Below, one piece after another: positions 1-8,891 of a DNA stretch of 64,000 nt; the stretch's first letter is position 1, and every line of letters begins with the position of its first letter. This stretch comes from Vibrio sp. 99-8-1 (lineage in GTDB: Bacteria > Pseudomonadota > Gammaproteobacteria > Enterobacterales > Vibrionaceae). The position numbers and the translations under genes were made by a program. Where the stretch lies: assembly GCF_013114595.1 (NCBI RefSeq), contig NZ_VTXE01000022.1, forward strand, positions 1 through 64,000, written 5' to 3'. The notes beneath the pieces were generated by a model that did no database searches, had not been told where the DNA came from, and saw nothing but the letters and a program-made list of their open reading frames with translations.

Positions 1-106
1 CGTCAGATAATCTTGAAAGGGAATGCCATTCCTTCAATTATCTTTCTTGAACTGAACTTGTTGATGTTGCTCTGAATCCTGCATCTTGAGGTCACTTGAG
101 TATAAA
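1..106 (-). repeat. Dispersed inverted-repeat element, copy 1 (cut by window edge)
   Basis: Read on the minus strand from about 106, this begins TATACTCAAGTGACCTCAAG. It then aligns along its whole length with the element at 8049-8179, sharing the stretches TTCAGTTCAAGAAAGA, CCCTTTCAA and TATCTGACG. An internal hairpin surrounds GGAATGGCATTCC. The far terminal repeat would lie beyond base 1. A small ORF on the minus strand here simply reads through the element and is not believed. Confidence 0.7.
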
Positions 107-169
107 AGATTATTTCAGTATAGAAGAGATAGTTGCACTGGGATGGAAGTAAGGAGCGATATATGATCT

Positions 170-1375
170 CTAGCAACGTTTCACTATCAACGCAGTGCCC
201 ATTCCACCGCCAATACACAATGAGGCGAGACCATACTGACGTTGAGTTCTTTGAAGCTGATAAACCAGCGTTGTGACGATGCGATTGCCAGAAGCTCCAA
301 TAGGATGCCCTAACGCGATGGCTCCTCCACTTAAATTACTGCGTTCCAGTAACCAATTTTTCTCAAGATTATGCTGTTTAGTCAGAGAGTGAATAACACC
401 TAAAGCTTGGGCTGAAAACGCTTCATTCAGTTCAAAAACATCAATATCGGTAATCTTTAACTCCGCTTTTTTTAAGGTATTTTCAATCGCGGATACAGGC
501 CCTAGTCCCATGATTTCAGGGGCGATGGCACTCTGCCCATATTCCACCAGCTCAGCAAGAGGTGTCAGGTTATGGTGTTTCAGTGCCTGTTCAGATACCA
601 ATAAAATTGCCGAGGCGCCATCATTAATGCCAGAAGCATTTCCCGCGGTTACGCTCCCTTCCCGTTCAAATACAGTTGGCAGTTTTTCTAGCCCTTCAAG
701 GGTGCAATCCGCTTTCGGGTACTCATCTTGAGCAACGATGGTTTGTTTGCGACGTTTGCTTATGGTTACCGCACTAATTTCGTTATCAAAATGACCATTT
801 TCTATGGCGTAACACGCTTTTCTCTGGCTGCTCAATGCAAAATCATCTTGTTGAGTTCGGCTAATTTGGCACTGCTTAGCAACGTTTTCAGCCGTTACTC
901 CCATGTGATACTGATGAAAAGCATCCGTTAAACCGTCTTTAATAATGCTGTCTTCTACGGTTTGATGTCCCATACGGACACCACGGCGACTCTGTCCTGA
1001 AGAGATAAAAGGTGCATTCGACATGCTCTCTGTCCCACACGTCATTACAACCTGCGCATCTCCAGCTCGAATATGGCTAGCGGCATCCATAATCGCTTTC
1101 ATGCCGCTGCCACAAATCATATTAATGGTATAAGCAGGAACCGTGTTTGGTATCCCTGCGTTTATAGAGACCTGACGACCCGGTCCCATACCACTGCCCC
1201 CAGTTAAAACATTACCAACGATGACTTCATCTATCGCTTCTGGATCAATGTTGGCTTGCATCAGCGTGGCATTCACAGCGTGTGCACCTAACTCCACACT
1301 AGATAATGACGCCAACGAACCATTAAAGCTGCCAATGGGAGTACGTTTTGCCGCCACAATAAATACTCGTTGCAT
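170..1375 (-). CDS. Acetyl-CoA C-acetyltransferase (thiolase, AtoB/PhaA type)
   Basis: A 401-residue thiolase that interconverts two acetyl-CoA with acetoacetyl-CoA and CoA in the cytoplasm. The nucleophilic Cys is at about residue 88 in NMICGSGMKA. The catalytic His lies in GHPIGASGNR and the second Cys in CIGGGMGTAL near the C-terminus, so all active-site elements are intact and the length is normal. I start at the ATG at 1375 because GGAGAG sits just upstream; the longer frame would place that ribosome site inside the gene. No fatty-acid or PHB gene is adjacent, so the in vivo role (acetoacetate degradation, PHB synthesis or other) cannot be fixed. Confidence 0.93.
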   Translation of the reverse strand: MQRVFIVAAKRTPIGSFNGSLASLSSVELGAHAVNATLMQANIDPEAIDEVIVGNVLTGGSGMGPGRQVSINAGIPNTVPAYTINMICGSGMKAIMDAASHIRAGDAQVVMTCGTESMSNAPFISSGQSRRGVRMGHQTVEDSIIKDGLTDAFHQYHMGVTAENVAKQCQISRTQQDDFALSSQRKACYAIENGHFDNEISAVTISKRRKQTIVAQDEYPKADCTLEGLEKLPTVFEREGSVTAGNASGINDGASAILLVSEQALKHHNLTPLAELVEYGQSAIAPEIMGLGPVSAIENTLKKAELKITDIDVFELNEAFSAQALGVIHSLTKQHNLEKNWLLERSNLSGGAIALGHPIGASGNRIVTTLVYQLQRTQRQYGLASLCIGGGMGTALIVKRC

Positions 1376-1566
1376 AATTTTCTCTCCTTGTTTCACTTTT
1401 CATTTAGTCTAAAGAGAGGGCGAGAATGAGGATATAGTCAGAAATTCAAACCCGGATTGCAATAATGCAACTAGGATTTAATCTCCTATATGCAACATCA
1501 ATACTGATGCGCAATGACCTTGGTTATAATCACTGACCCTTTTAGGTTAAATGGCAGGCAATGCGG

Positions 1567-3756
1567 TTAACCATTCGATTTGAGAAATTGATTGTAATAG
1601 TTGATGTCTAAGAAGTTCGTTTCAAATTCATCACTAGGTACAGGTTTGGAGTAGAAATAGCCCTGAGCAACATCACACTGATTTTCCGCTAAAAAATCTA
1701 ATTGGAATTGAGTTTCGACACCTTCTGCCACCACCGAGATATTTAAGCTTTTAGCCATATTAATAACGGCAGAAGTTAACGCTCTATCAAAATTATCTAT
1801 CTCAATATCTGATACAAAACTACGATCAATTTTAACCCCATCAAATTCAAACGTTCTTAGATAAGAGAGTGAAGAATAGCCAGTACCAAAATCATCAAGC
1901 CAAAGTTGAATACCTAGACTGCGTATATCTGCAAGTGTACTTTTTGCAAGAGACTCATCTTTCATTAAGATGCTTTCGGTTACTTCCACATGTAATCTGT
2001 TTGGTAAAATTTGATGTTTACTAAGTATCGCTGAAAACAGTTCCACTGGATTGGAACGGTATATTTGTCGCGCAGAAAGATTTACGGAAATGTAAAAATC
2101 TTCAGAATAATGCGCCTGCCAAATTTTTAACTGCCTGCAAGCGGTATCAATAACCCACTCTCCAAGTGAAATGATGACACCACACTCTTCTGCCACTGGA
2201 ATAAACTCATTAGGGTATATCAGCCCTTTTGTTGGGTGACGCCAACGAATTAAAGCTTCTGCACCGACAAGCTCAGAGGTTTCGACAGAGAATTGTGGCT
2301 GATACCAGAGTTCAAACTGAGACAAGTCATCCATCGCTCGACGCAAGTCTTGCTCTATCACCATACGAGCCTTAATTTGAACATTTAGTTTTTGGTCAAA
2401 ATTCGCGTAGATATTTTTCCCCATGCTTTTCGCTTGATACATGGCAATATCGGCGTTTTTAATGAGTTCTTCAGCGGTTGAACCATCTTCAGGAAAGTTG
2501 GCGATACCTATGCTACCAGAAATCACGACTTCCTCTTTATCTAATGTTATTGGTACCTGAATAGCATCGATTAATCGTGTTGCGATCTTTGCAGTGCAAA
2601 TATCGTCGCTAATATCGGGAAGGCAGATCAGAAACTCATCGCCACCGATTCTAGCGACGAGCTCATATTTAGATAAAAATGAAGTACCGCTAACGATAAA
2701 ATCGTTAACTCGCAAATTATCCGTTATTCGAGTAGCCACTTCACACAACAGTTCATCACCCGCTTTGTGACCATAATTGTCATTCACAAATTTAAATTCA
2801 TCGAGATCGAGAAAAAGCACAGAAAAACGTTCATTGACTGCTTTTCGGCTGATCAGTTGAGTCAGCTGTTTAATAAACAGTGCTCGATTAGGAAGCTTGG
2901 TCAACGAGTCATGATAGGCCAAGAATGAGATTTCATCGGTTTGTACTTTTAAGCTTCTTCCCATTTCATTAAATGCTTCGGCCAATTCGCCCATTTCATC
3001 ATCACGATCAATCTTGTTCTCTGTTTCAAAATCACCTTTAACAATACTTTTTGTATGCGAAACGAGATCATGAATGGGCGAAACTAGTGATCGAGAAATG
3101 AGAACGGAGATAAAAATCCCTCCAACACAAAACAATAGTGCAGTAATGCCTATCGCTATCGTTATTTTCTGCAATCCACTCTGATTCGTTTCTGTTATAT
3201 GGGACGTAATTTTATTCATGTCTTGATAAATCGGCTCTAAAGATAGAGTTAACACTACTCCACCAAGTAAATCCGTATCGATAAAGATGGGTTTCGCCAT
3301 GATCAAGTATTGGCTATTGATTGAGGTATATACCCGTTTATTGTCTATAACGCTGGTAAGCAGATCTTCATCCTGCAGTTTTTCACCATAGCTAGGAATG
3401 GTTTCTTCTCCGTCATGAAAAGTCGCACCACTCTCATCAAAAACAACGATGGATATCACTTCTTCTTTGGTTAACGCTGGCTGTAAAAGGTTGTAAGTCG
3501 CATCAAGATCATACTGATAAAATGGATTAACAACAGATTCAGATATGTAATCTAATATGCTATTGCCTCTTTTATAGGCTTGTTTTAGCAGGCTGGCTCT
3601 GGTGTCTTTTGTGCTTAGCTCCAAAACTTTTTGCGACGTGGTGTTAAAATTATAAAGTTGCACAATAGAAATCACAGTGATAATTATCGTCACCAATACG
3701 ATATTAACCACAATAAAACGCCCTTGAATTCCTACTTTTATCTTTTTTATCACCAT
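1567..3756 (-). CDS. Membrane GGDEF-EAL cyclic-di-GMP enzyme with HAMP domain
   Basis: A 729-residue inner-membrane signalling protein. A first helix (about 14-35) and a second (about 197-222) enclose a periplasmic sensor of about 160 residues. A HAMP linker, a GGDEF domain (motif GGDEF at 371-375) and an EAL domain (EAL at 500-502, later DDFGTGYSSL) follow. Both catalytic signatures look intact, so it could make and degrade c-di-GMP; one domain may dominate. About eleven extra residues precede the GGDEF loop (around 352-364). It lies 51 bp downstream of a periplasmic binding protein gene on the same strand, which suggests that protein supplies the sensed signal, as NspS does for MbaA in V. 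cholerae. Confidence 0.93.
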   Translation of the reverse strand: MVIKKIKVGIQGRFIVVNIVLVTIIITVISIVQLYNFNTTSQKVLELSTKDTRASLLKQAYKRGNSILDYISESVVNPFYQYDLDATYNLLQPALTKEEVISIVVFDESGATFHDGEETIPSYGEKLQDEDLLTSVIDNKRVYTSINSQYLIMAKPIFIDTDLLGGVVLTLSLEPIYQDMNKITSHITETNQSGLQKITIAIGITALLFCVGGIFISVLISRSLVSPIHDLVSHTKSIVKGDFETENKIDRDDEMGELAEAFNEMGRSLKVQTDEISFLAYHDSLTKLPNRALFIKQLTQLISRKAVNERFSVLFLDLDEFKFVNDNYGHKAGDELLCEVATRITDNLRVNDFIVSGTSFLSKYELVARIGGDEFLICLPDISDDICTAKIATRLIDAIQVPITLDKEEVVISGSIGIANFPEDGSTAEELIKNADIAMYQAKSMGKNIYANFDQKLNVQIKARMVIEQDLRRAMDDLSQFELWYQPQFSVETSELVGAEALIRWRHPTKGLIYPNEFIPVAEECGVIISLGEWVIDTACRQLKIWQAHYSEDFYISVNLSARQIYRSNPVELFSAILSKHQILPNRLHVEVTESILMKDESLAKSTLADIRSLGIQLWLDDFGTGYSSLSYLRTFEFDGVKIDRSFVSDIEIDNFDRALTSAVINMAKSLNISVVAEGVETQFQLDFLAENQCDVAQGYFYSKPVPSDEFETNFLDINYYNQFLKSNG

Positions 3757-3807
3757 ATGCCAAACCTACCTAGATGATTACGCAACGTATTAGTCGAATA
3801 ATACGGT

Positions 3808-4755
3808 TTACAGTTGTTCTGCTACGATTTGCGCTAACTCTTTAGCTCGTCTAACACTGTCAGATGAATCAAACAGTTCATCAAATTTTAAGGTTTTTTG
3901 ATAAGCTTTAAGTACTCTCTTACCTTGCTCATTCTCATGAGCGTTTAGCAGTATTTGTACGATTTGCGTTTTTAAAGCAGGATCCATATCCGCTCTTAGC
4001 AACTCAACACCTCTAGGAAAAGGGATGCTTTGATAAATAATGTTGTTCACTTGGCGAAAGCTTTCTGGCATATCTTCTTCATTGTTCCAATCTAAGTTGC
4101 TTAATGCTCCAGCATCTACAATACCTTTGTTCACCCAAGCTGATATATTTAGCTCCTTATTAGCAAACACATAACCAATGGCGTGTTCAGGCGCTACTTC
4201 TCTAGGGCTATCTAAGCGAATTAGCTGGTACCCGTTTTGAATTAAGATAGAAGCCGGTATAAAAAAAGAGGAACTGGACCCCATGTCTTGAAAGGCAATC
4301 GTCTTGCCAACCAATCCATCAAGTGAGGTGATGCCACTGTCTTTTCTGGCAAACATAATCGAAGAGTAATCAGCCACGCCTTTTTTCCAACGACGGAGCA
4401 CAATTTCGGCGCCGGCTTTATTTTGAAATTCCGTAGCCGAAAATACGGTTTCAGTGATCAGATCAACCTTGCCCTGCTGTATGAAACGAATCATTTGCTG
4501 ATTATCTTTAGCAAACAGTACTTTTCCTTCCGTAATGCCAAAATCACTCAAATTGTCCGCCAGATAATCCGCAATAGGTTTAAGGTGCTTAAAGTGCTTT
4601 TTAGGATTAGTACTCACTCTCCCAACTACGATAGAGTCTCGAGTAAGCGTGTTCTTTTGATGACTAAAACTGTTGTCGCTGCTATTTGCGAGCCCCCCAT
4701 TGGCATAGGTAACAGCAAATATAAAAGCCAAAGCTGATGTTAACTGACGAAACAT
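3808..4755 (-). CDS. PhnD-like periplasmic substrate-binding protein
   Basis: A 315-residue protein with an N-terminal signal peptide (hydrophobic core about 5-20, small residues before the mature part). The fold is that of the phosphonate/phosphite PhnD binding proteins: SIVVGRVSTNPKKHFKHL at the start of the mature chain, the central GKTIAFQDMGSSSSF ligand loop, and a late region on reversal in INISAWVNKG style. No ABC permease or ATPase is nearby. The next gene is a membrane GGDEF-EAL protein with a periplasmic domain, so I infer a sensory rather than transport role. The ligand is unknown. The start has a clear upstream AGGAGAATATA sequence. Confidence 0.85.
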   Translation of the reverse strand: MFRQLTSALAFIFAVTYANGGLANSSDNSFSHQKNTLTRDSIVVGRVSTNPKKHFKHLKPIADYLADNLSDFGITEGKVLFAKDNQQMIRFIQQGKVDLITETVFSATEFQNKAGAEIVLRRWKKGVADYSSIMFARKDSGITSLDGLVGKTIAFQDMGSSSSFFIPASILIQNGYQLIRLDSPREVAPEHAIGYVFANKELNISAWVNKGIVDAGALSNLDWNNEEDMPESFRQVNNIIYQSIPFPRGVELLRADMDPALKTQIVQILLNAHENEQGKRVLKAYQKTLKFDELFDSSDSVRRAKELAQIVAEQL

Positions 4756-5044
4756 GATTATATTCTCCTAGCCACGGTTTTATCGTTTATTATTGTTACA
4801 ATACTTAATAATTAAGCTTAGCAGAGTTATATTAATATTGATGAATATTTAAGAAACTAGGTGCATTAGTTCAAAAGCTTTTATTATCAATTAGTTAAGA
4901 TTATAGCCACAACAGAACCCTCTCATTTTAGCGGCACTTTTTGTTGCCAACTAACTTGCTAACTATTTGTCTTCGTTCATCTATTCTGTGCCTTACCGCA
5001 GTAAATTCGTGGTACTATCCACCTGCAATTTAGAGAGGAAAAAA

Positions 5045-5695
5045 ATGAACTACCAAGCAGCAATTTTTGATATGGATGGACTTTTACTCGATACAGAAAG
5101 AGTGTGTCAGCAATCTTTTATAAAAGCGTGCCAAACTCTTTCATTACCATTTTTACAGGAAGTTTATCTGGGGATCATAGGCCAGAACGCGCAAGGCATT
5201 GAAAAGACCATTCGAGATGGATATGGAGAGACGCTTGACTACACTCAGCTAAGAAAAACATGGATGAGTTATTATCATGAAGTTGTTGAGCATCATGCCA
5301 TTCCTGTAAAAGAGGGGGTCATCGAACTACTAGAGTGGTTTCAAAGCAAAAAAATACCCATGGCTGTCGCAACCTCTACCGACCAGAAATTAGCAAATGT
5401 TAAATTGCAATTAGCAGGATTAAGCCACTTTTTTACTGACATAACCAGTGGTTGTGAGGTCACACATGGAAAGCCTCATCCTGAAATTTACTTACTGGCA
5501 GCAAAACGTTTAAATATTGCACCACAAGAATGCTTAGGTTTTGAAGACTCTAATAATGGCGTTCGCTCTGGAGTAGCTGCGGGGTTACAGATGTTTCAAA
5601 TTCCCGATTTAGTCTCTCCTGGGCCAGAAATTGTGTCATTAGAACATGCTATTGAACCATCCTTAACAAAGGTACTTCATCAGTTAAAAAAGTAG
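5045..5695 (+). CDS. HAD-family phosphatase (beta-phosphoglucomutase-like)
   Basis: A 216-residue soluble hydrolase with the four HAD motifs in order: DMDGLLLD near the start (nucleophile and acid Asp), ATST in the middle, Lys in THGKPHPE, and the Mg-binding acidic pair in GFEDSNNGV. The helical cap between motifs I and II is of subfamily I, as in beta-phosphoglucomutase and sugar phosphatases such as HxpB. The substrate cannot be told. The ATG at 5045 is preceded by AGAGAGG; the longer upstream frame lacks a ribosome site. It is transcribed divergently from the binding-protein gene. Confidence 0.88.
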   Translation: MNYQAAIFDMDGLLLDTERVCQQSFIKACQTLSLPFLQEVYLGIIGQNAQGIEKTIRDGYGETLDYTQLRKTWMSYYHEVVEHHAIPVKEGVIELLEWFQSKKIPMAVATSTDQKLANVKLQLAGLSHFFTDITSGCEVTHGKPHPEIYLLAAKRLNIAPQECLGFEDSNNGVRSGVAAGLQMFQIPDLVSPGPEIVSLEHAIEPSLTKVLHQLKK

Positions 5696-5787
5696 ATACC
5701 TGTTACGTTCACATTGTTAATAACCAATGAAATTTATTGCCAACTAAGCTATCTTAGGTTTTATCCCTTGCATATGAACTCAATTTA

Positions 5788-6477
5788 ATGAAATTACCTC
5801 TGTTACGAATCTGCGCGATTTTTTTTACAGCACTGTTCCTCTTTGGTTGTGCTTCAGGAAAACTGCAACACCCAACCAAATTCACCTCATTTGACAACTT
5901 TCGCCCCGGTCCAGAAGGGGGAGTTGATTTAGTCTGGACAAGAATTGGTTTATCAAGCGAAGAGAGAATAAAAAATAAACTGAGTCAGTATGACAGCGTT
6001 TTAATCGATCGCGTTTACGTTGTCGTTGATAACTCAGAACTGAATGACGAAGAGATCAACGAGCTCACAACCTATTTAGTTGATCGACTAAAACATAAGA
6101 TATCTTCGACTAAAAAAATAGTTGATCAGCCGAGTGATACAACACTTCGATTAAGCATCGCAATTAGTAATGTTGAGCTGCCTAACCCTATTTTAGCGGT
6201 TACCAGCACTATTCTGCCATTTGGTTTAGGTATCTCTACCATTTCTAAACTCACCACGGGCGAACACACCAACGTGGGCAGCGCAACGATTGAGTTGCTC
6301 GTCAGCGAATCTATGACAGATACTCCCTTAATTGCTGTCATTGACCGCCAAGCTGGAGAGAAAGATTTTAGTACAATGATCGACTCACTTGACGATGCAA
6401 AAGATGCCATTAACTCTTGGGTAGATCGCTTAGCATCAACGTTAACGTCTCGCGATGAGTTGACCAAGAAAGACTAG
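5788..6477 (+). CDS. DUF3313-type lipoprotein
   Basis: A 229-residue predicted lipoprotein with a basic, hydrophobic leader ending in the lipobox LFGC (Cys21), so it should be lipidated and sit in the outer or inner membrane facing the periplasm. The mature part resembles DUF3313 proteins: it opens with a segment rich in LVWTR, then alternating hydrophobic strands and a late Ser-Trp-Val-Asp helix. Proteins of this family have no agreed function. No partner is evident: a repeat-containing gap and an HD-GYP gene follow. Confidence 0.75.
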   Translation: MKLPLLRICAIFFTALFLFGCASGKLQHPTKFTSFDNFRPGPEGGVDLVWTRIGLSSEERIKNKLSQYDSVLIDRVYVVVDNSELNDEEINELTTYLVDRLKHKISSTKKIVDQPSDTTLRLSIAISNVELPNPILAVTSTILPFGLGISTISKLTTGEHTNVGSATIELLVSESMTDTPLIAVIDRQAGEKDFSTMIDSLDDAKDAINSWVDRLASTLTSRDELTKKD

Positions 6478-6511
6478 TGAGCGCTATCTTCACGTTTATT
6501 CCTGAGACCCT

Positions 6512-6556
6512 GTTGATACCACGCTGGGTCCGGCAGCTTGAGGTCACTTGAGTATA
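6512..6556 (-). repeat. Dispersed element remnant, copy 2 (one end only)
   Basis: On the minus strand this reads TATACTCAAGTGACCTCAAG followed by a segment ending ATCAAC, matching the left half of the element at the window start. The core hairpin and the opposite end are missing. It lies in the 281-bp gap between the DUF3313 gene and the HD-GYP gene, where I see nothing else. Confidence 0.6.
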
Positions 6557-6758
6557 AAGCCTTTACTAATAATAAAAATATTAATAGTATATTCAGGCAA
6601 TTAAACCTTTTTCCCACTCTGTTAACATCATTTTTTCTTCTACCGATGAGCCACAGCTCACAGAGCCAGCAAGAATCAATTACCTCAGGATGCAGATTTC
6701 AATGATTGCACTTATTATCATTATGTACACCTAATCACTCTCTAATTAAGTAAATCGT

Positions 6759-8000
6759 ATGCAATACAGGCAAGAAGATTCGATTAAAATAGCGATTAAA
6801 AACGTCCAAATAGGGATGTTTGTGACCGCTATTGAACATAGTTCTCGTATTGCGCTGGGAAATGCCGGACGCGTCGCTAATCAAAAAGGCATACAGCAGT
6901 TGATAGATAGCGAAGTGAAATTCGTATGGGTAAACGTCAAACTTTCCTCAAGAAAATGCACGTTTATTGAAGAGAAGAAAACTACCTCGGCGAAAAAACC
7001 AAAAACTGACGCTAACAAAGTAGTGGATAAACCACACGTTGTTAGCAAGAAAATAGAGGTGAAAGCGGTACCACACTCTTCTCGCTCAGTTAAAAAAGAG
7101 AAAGCACAAAAGCTGATAGGTGAAGCCCGAAACCTTGCTGCAAAAATTATGCACGATACCTTCGAAGATACTCCTATCGATGTTGGTATTGTTGAAGAGT
7201 GGGCTGATGATGTCGTCGATGCCGTATTGGTAAATCCTGATGCAGTTAAGTTTGTCTCTGCTTTACGAAGTAAAGATACTTACCTACTCGAACACTCCGT
7301 TAACGTTGCCTGCCTGCTTGTGACGTTTGGCCAGTACTTAAAGCTCGATAAAGAGATTCTAAAACAGTTAGCCATTGGCGGTATGCTGCATGACATAGGC
7401 AAAACCAAAGTAAAAAGCAAAATACTAAACAAGCCAGCTAAGCTTACCGAACAGGAGTTTGATCATATGAAACTCCATCAGGTCTATGCGGCAGAGATGA
7501 TCCCTCAAATCTCTGGTCTTACTGAGATAAGTAAAATGGTCTGTTTAATGCACCATGAAAAACTGGATGGTAAAGGTTATCCACTCGGCCTCAGTGGTAA
7601 AGATATTCCTCTCTACGGACGAATGAGTAGTATTGTCGATATCTATGACGCGCTAACAGCTGAACGTTGTTATAAAACGGGCCTAAGCCCTTCTGATTCC
7701 TTTAAAATATTATTAAAAATGACGCCAAAACAGCTAGATCAAGATTTGGTGTATAAATTCATCAACTGCATCAGTATTTATCCTGTTGGTTCACTCGTGC
7801 AACTTAGCGACGGTAAAGTCGGTTTAGTGGAAGCAAGCAACAAAAAACACCCTCTTAATCCCGAAGTAAAATGTTTTTACTCTAATAAATATGAAAAGTT
7901 TATTGAAGTCACTTCGGTTCACCTTAACCAGTCTGATTTAAAGATCGATCACGCTATCTCCCCATCATCTCTTGGTATCGATATTTCTCATTTTTATTAG
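6759..8000 (+). CDS. HD-GYP phosphodiesterase with N-terminal DUF3391
   Basis: A 413-residue cytoplasmic protein that should hydrolyse cyclic-di-GMP. Residues 1 to about 65 form a DUF3391 domain, followed by a Lys-rich linker (about 70-115). The HD-GYP domain contains HS at 179-180, the metal-binding HD at 211-212 in MLHDIGK, HH at 265-266, and the GYP loop at 273-275 in GKGYPLGLSG. A C-terminal beta region of about 80 residues completes the family length. The signature residues are all present, so activity is expected. It stands alone and has no membrane segment. Confidence 0.92.
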   Translation: MQYRQEDSIKIAIKNVQIGMFVTAIEHSSRIALGNAGRVANQKGIQQLIDSEVKFVWVNVKLSSRKCTFIEEKKTTSAKKPKTDANKVVDKPHVVSKKIEVKAVPHSSRSVKKEKAQKLIGEARNLAAKIMHDTFEDTPIDVGIVEEWADDVVDAVLVNPDAVKFVSALRSKDTYLLEHSVNVACLLVTFGQYLKLDKEILKQLAIGGMLHDIGKTKVKSKILNKPAKLTEQEFDHMKLHQVYAAEMIPQISGLTEISKMVCLMHHEKLDGKGYPLGLSGKDIPLYGRMSSIVDIYDALTAERCYKTGLSPSDSFKILLKMTPKQLDQDLVYKFINCISIYPVGSLVQLSDGKVGLVEASNKKHPLNPEVKCFYSNKYEKFIEVTSVHLNQSDLKIDHAISPSSLGIDISHFY

Positions 8001-8048
8001 TGAGTTATTGCTTATCAGCCAACGTTTTCTGACGATATATACTTAATT

Positions 8049-8179
8049 TACTCAAGTGACCTTAAGTGAAAAATTGAGAGCGGCATCAACCGGTTCAGTT
8101 CAAGAAAGAGAATCTAAGCATGGCATCCCCTTTCAAAGCTATCTGACGAAAATATGGGCACCTTAAAGTTAGTTGAGTA
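8049..8179 (+). repeat. Dispersed inverted-repeat element, copy 3 (complete, about 131 bp)
   Basis: The left end reads TACTCAAGTGACCTTAAG and the right end is its imperfect inverse, CTTAAAGTTAGTTGAGTA. The core aligns with copy 1 at the window edge (TTCAGTTCAAGAAAGA, CCCTTTCAA, TATCTGACG). It contains no credible coding sequence, so it has the form of a non-autonomous miniature inverted-repeat element. It lies between the HD-GYP gene and the ArsR-type gene. Confidence 0.72.
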
Positions 8180-8273
8180 CAAACTCTTGTTATTTCATCA
8201 TCGGCAAATTGCGAAAGCGTGATACTTCCATTATTATCAAAATATTCTCGCTTTAATATAAAATCGGATAAAA

Positions 8274-8573
8274 ATGAACATTGATGATGTAGCAAAAGCC
8301 TTAAAAGAGTTAGGTCACCCTACACGGTTAACCATTTATAAGTGTGTTGTAAAAGCAGGGTTTAAAGGAATTGCTGTTGGAGGGCTTCAGCAGAGACTAG
8401 ATATTCCCGGCTCAACACTTTCGCACCATATATCTAACCTAGCTTCTGCTGGGCTGATAAGCCAGAGAAGAGAAGGAAGAACGCTCTATTGCGTTGCAGA
8501 GTACCAAAAGCTAGAAAATGTCATCGGCTTTCTCAATGATGAATGTTGTTCCGATGAGCAGTTAAGCAGCTAA
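8274..8573 (+). CDS. ArsR-family winged-helix transcriptional regulator
   Basis: A 99-residue protein of typical ArsR/SmtB size. It opens with LKELGHPTRLTIYK, the classic first helix, followed by a helix-turn-helix (LQQRLDIPGSTLSHHISNLASAGL) and a beta wing (SQRREGRTLYCV). The last residues contain CC (DECCSDEQ), which could bind metal, but the ELCVC motif of classic metal sensors is absent. No metal-resistance or transport gene is adjacent, so the target is unknown. The start follows an AT-rich leader with a weak ribosome site. Confidence 0.88.
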   Translation: MNIDDVAKALKELGHPTRLTIYKCVVKAGFKGIAVGGLQQRLDIPGSTLSHHISNLASAGLISQRREGRTLYCVAEYQKLENVIGFLNDECCSDEQLSS

Positions 8574-8891
8574 ATGCTGTTTTACTGCTCTCTTGACTCA
8601 TCCCCTACATTCAAACAATGAATACCCCCTTAAACAGCCAGCGATAAGTTGGAATTTTCCTCGTCTATTTGCTGTTCAAAACTCATTCCCTCTATCCATA
8701 TCAAAGAAATTCTAAAACTTTGATCGACAACAAATGATTCATTCACTTCTTTGATTGACGCAACATAATCAGCCAATGAGAGACGATATTTAGCTTATTT
8801 ATAATATACTCTTTAAGGATTCACTATATAACTAATATAAATTACGTCATTGGATCGTCCCCCTACCTCACATCCAATAATAGAGGACATC
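8574..8891. other. 318-bp gene-free stretch upstream of the chemoreceptor
   Basis: AT-rich and without a believable ORF. A TATAAT sequence near 8808 could be a -10 element for the chemoreceptor gene, but I see no convincing -35 and no flagellar sigma-28 signature. No hairpin or repeat stands out. Confidence 0.4.

Noticed and set aside
3..218. 71-residue ORF on the minus strand
   Set aside because: It reads through the dispersed repeat and into the 3' end of the thiolase gene; no ribosome site and no family resemblance.
8095..8295. 66-residue ORF on the minus strand
   Set aside because: Lies in the dispersed element and overlaps the ArsR-type start; a repeat read-through.
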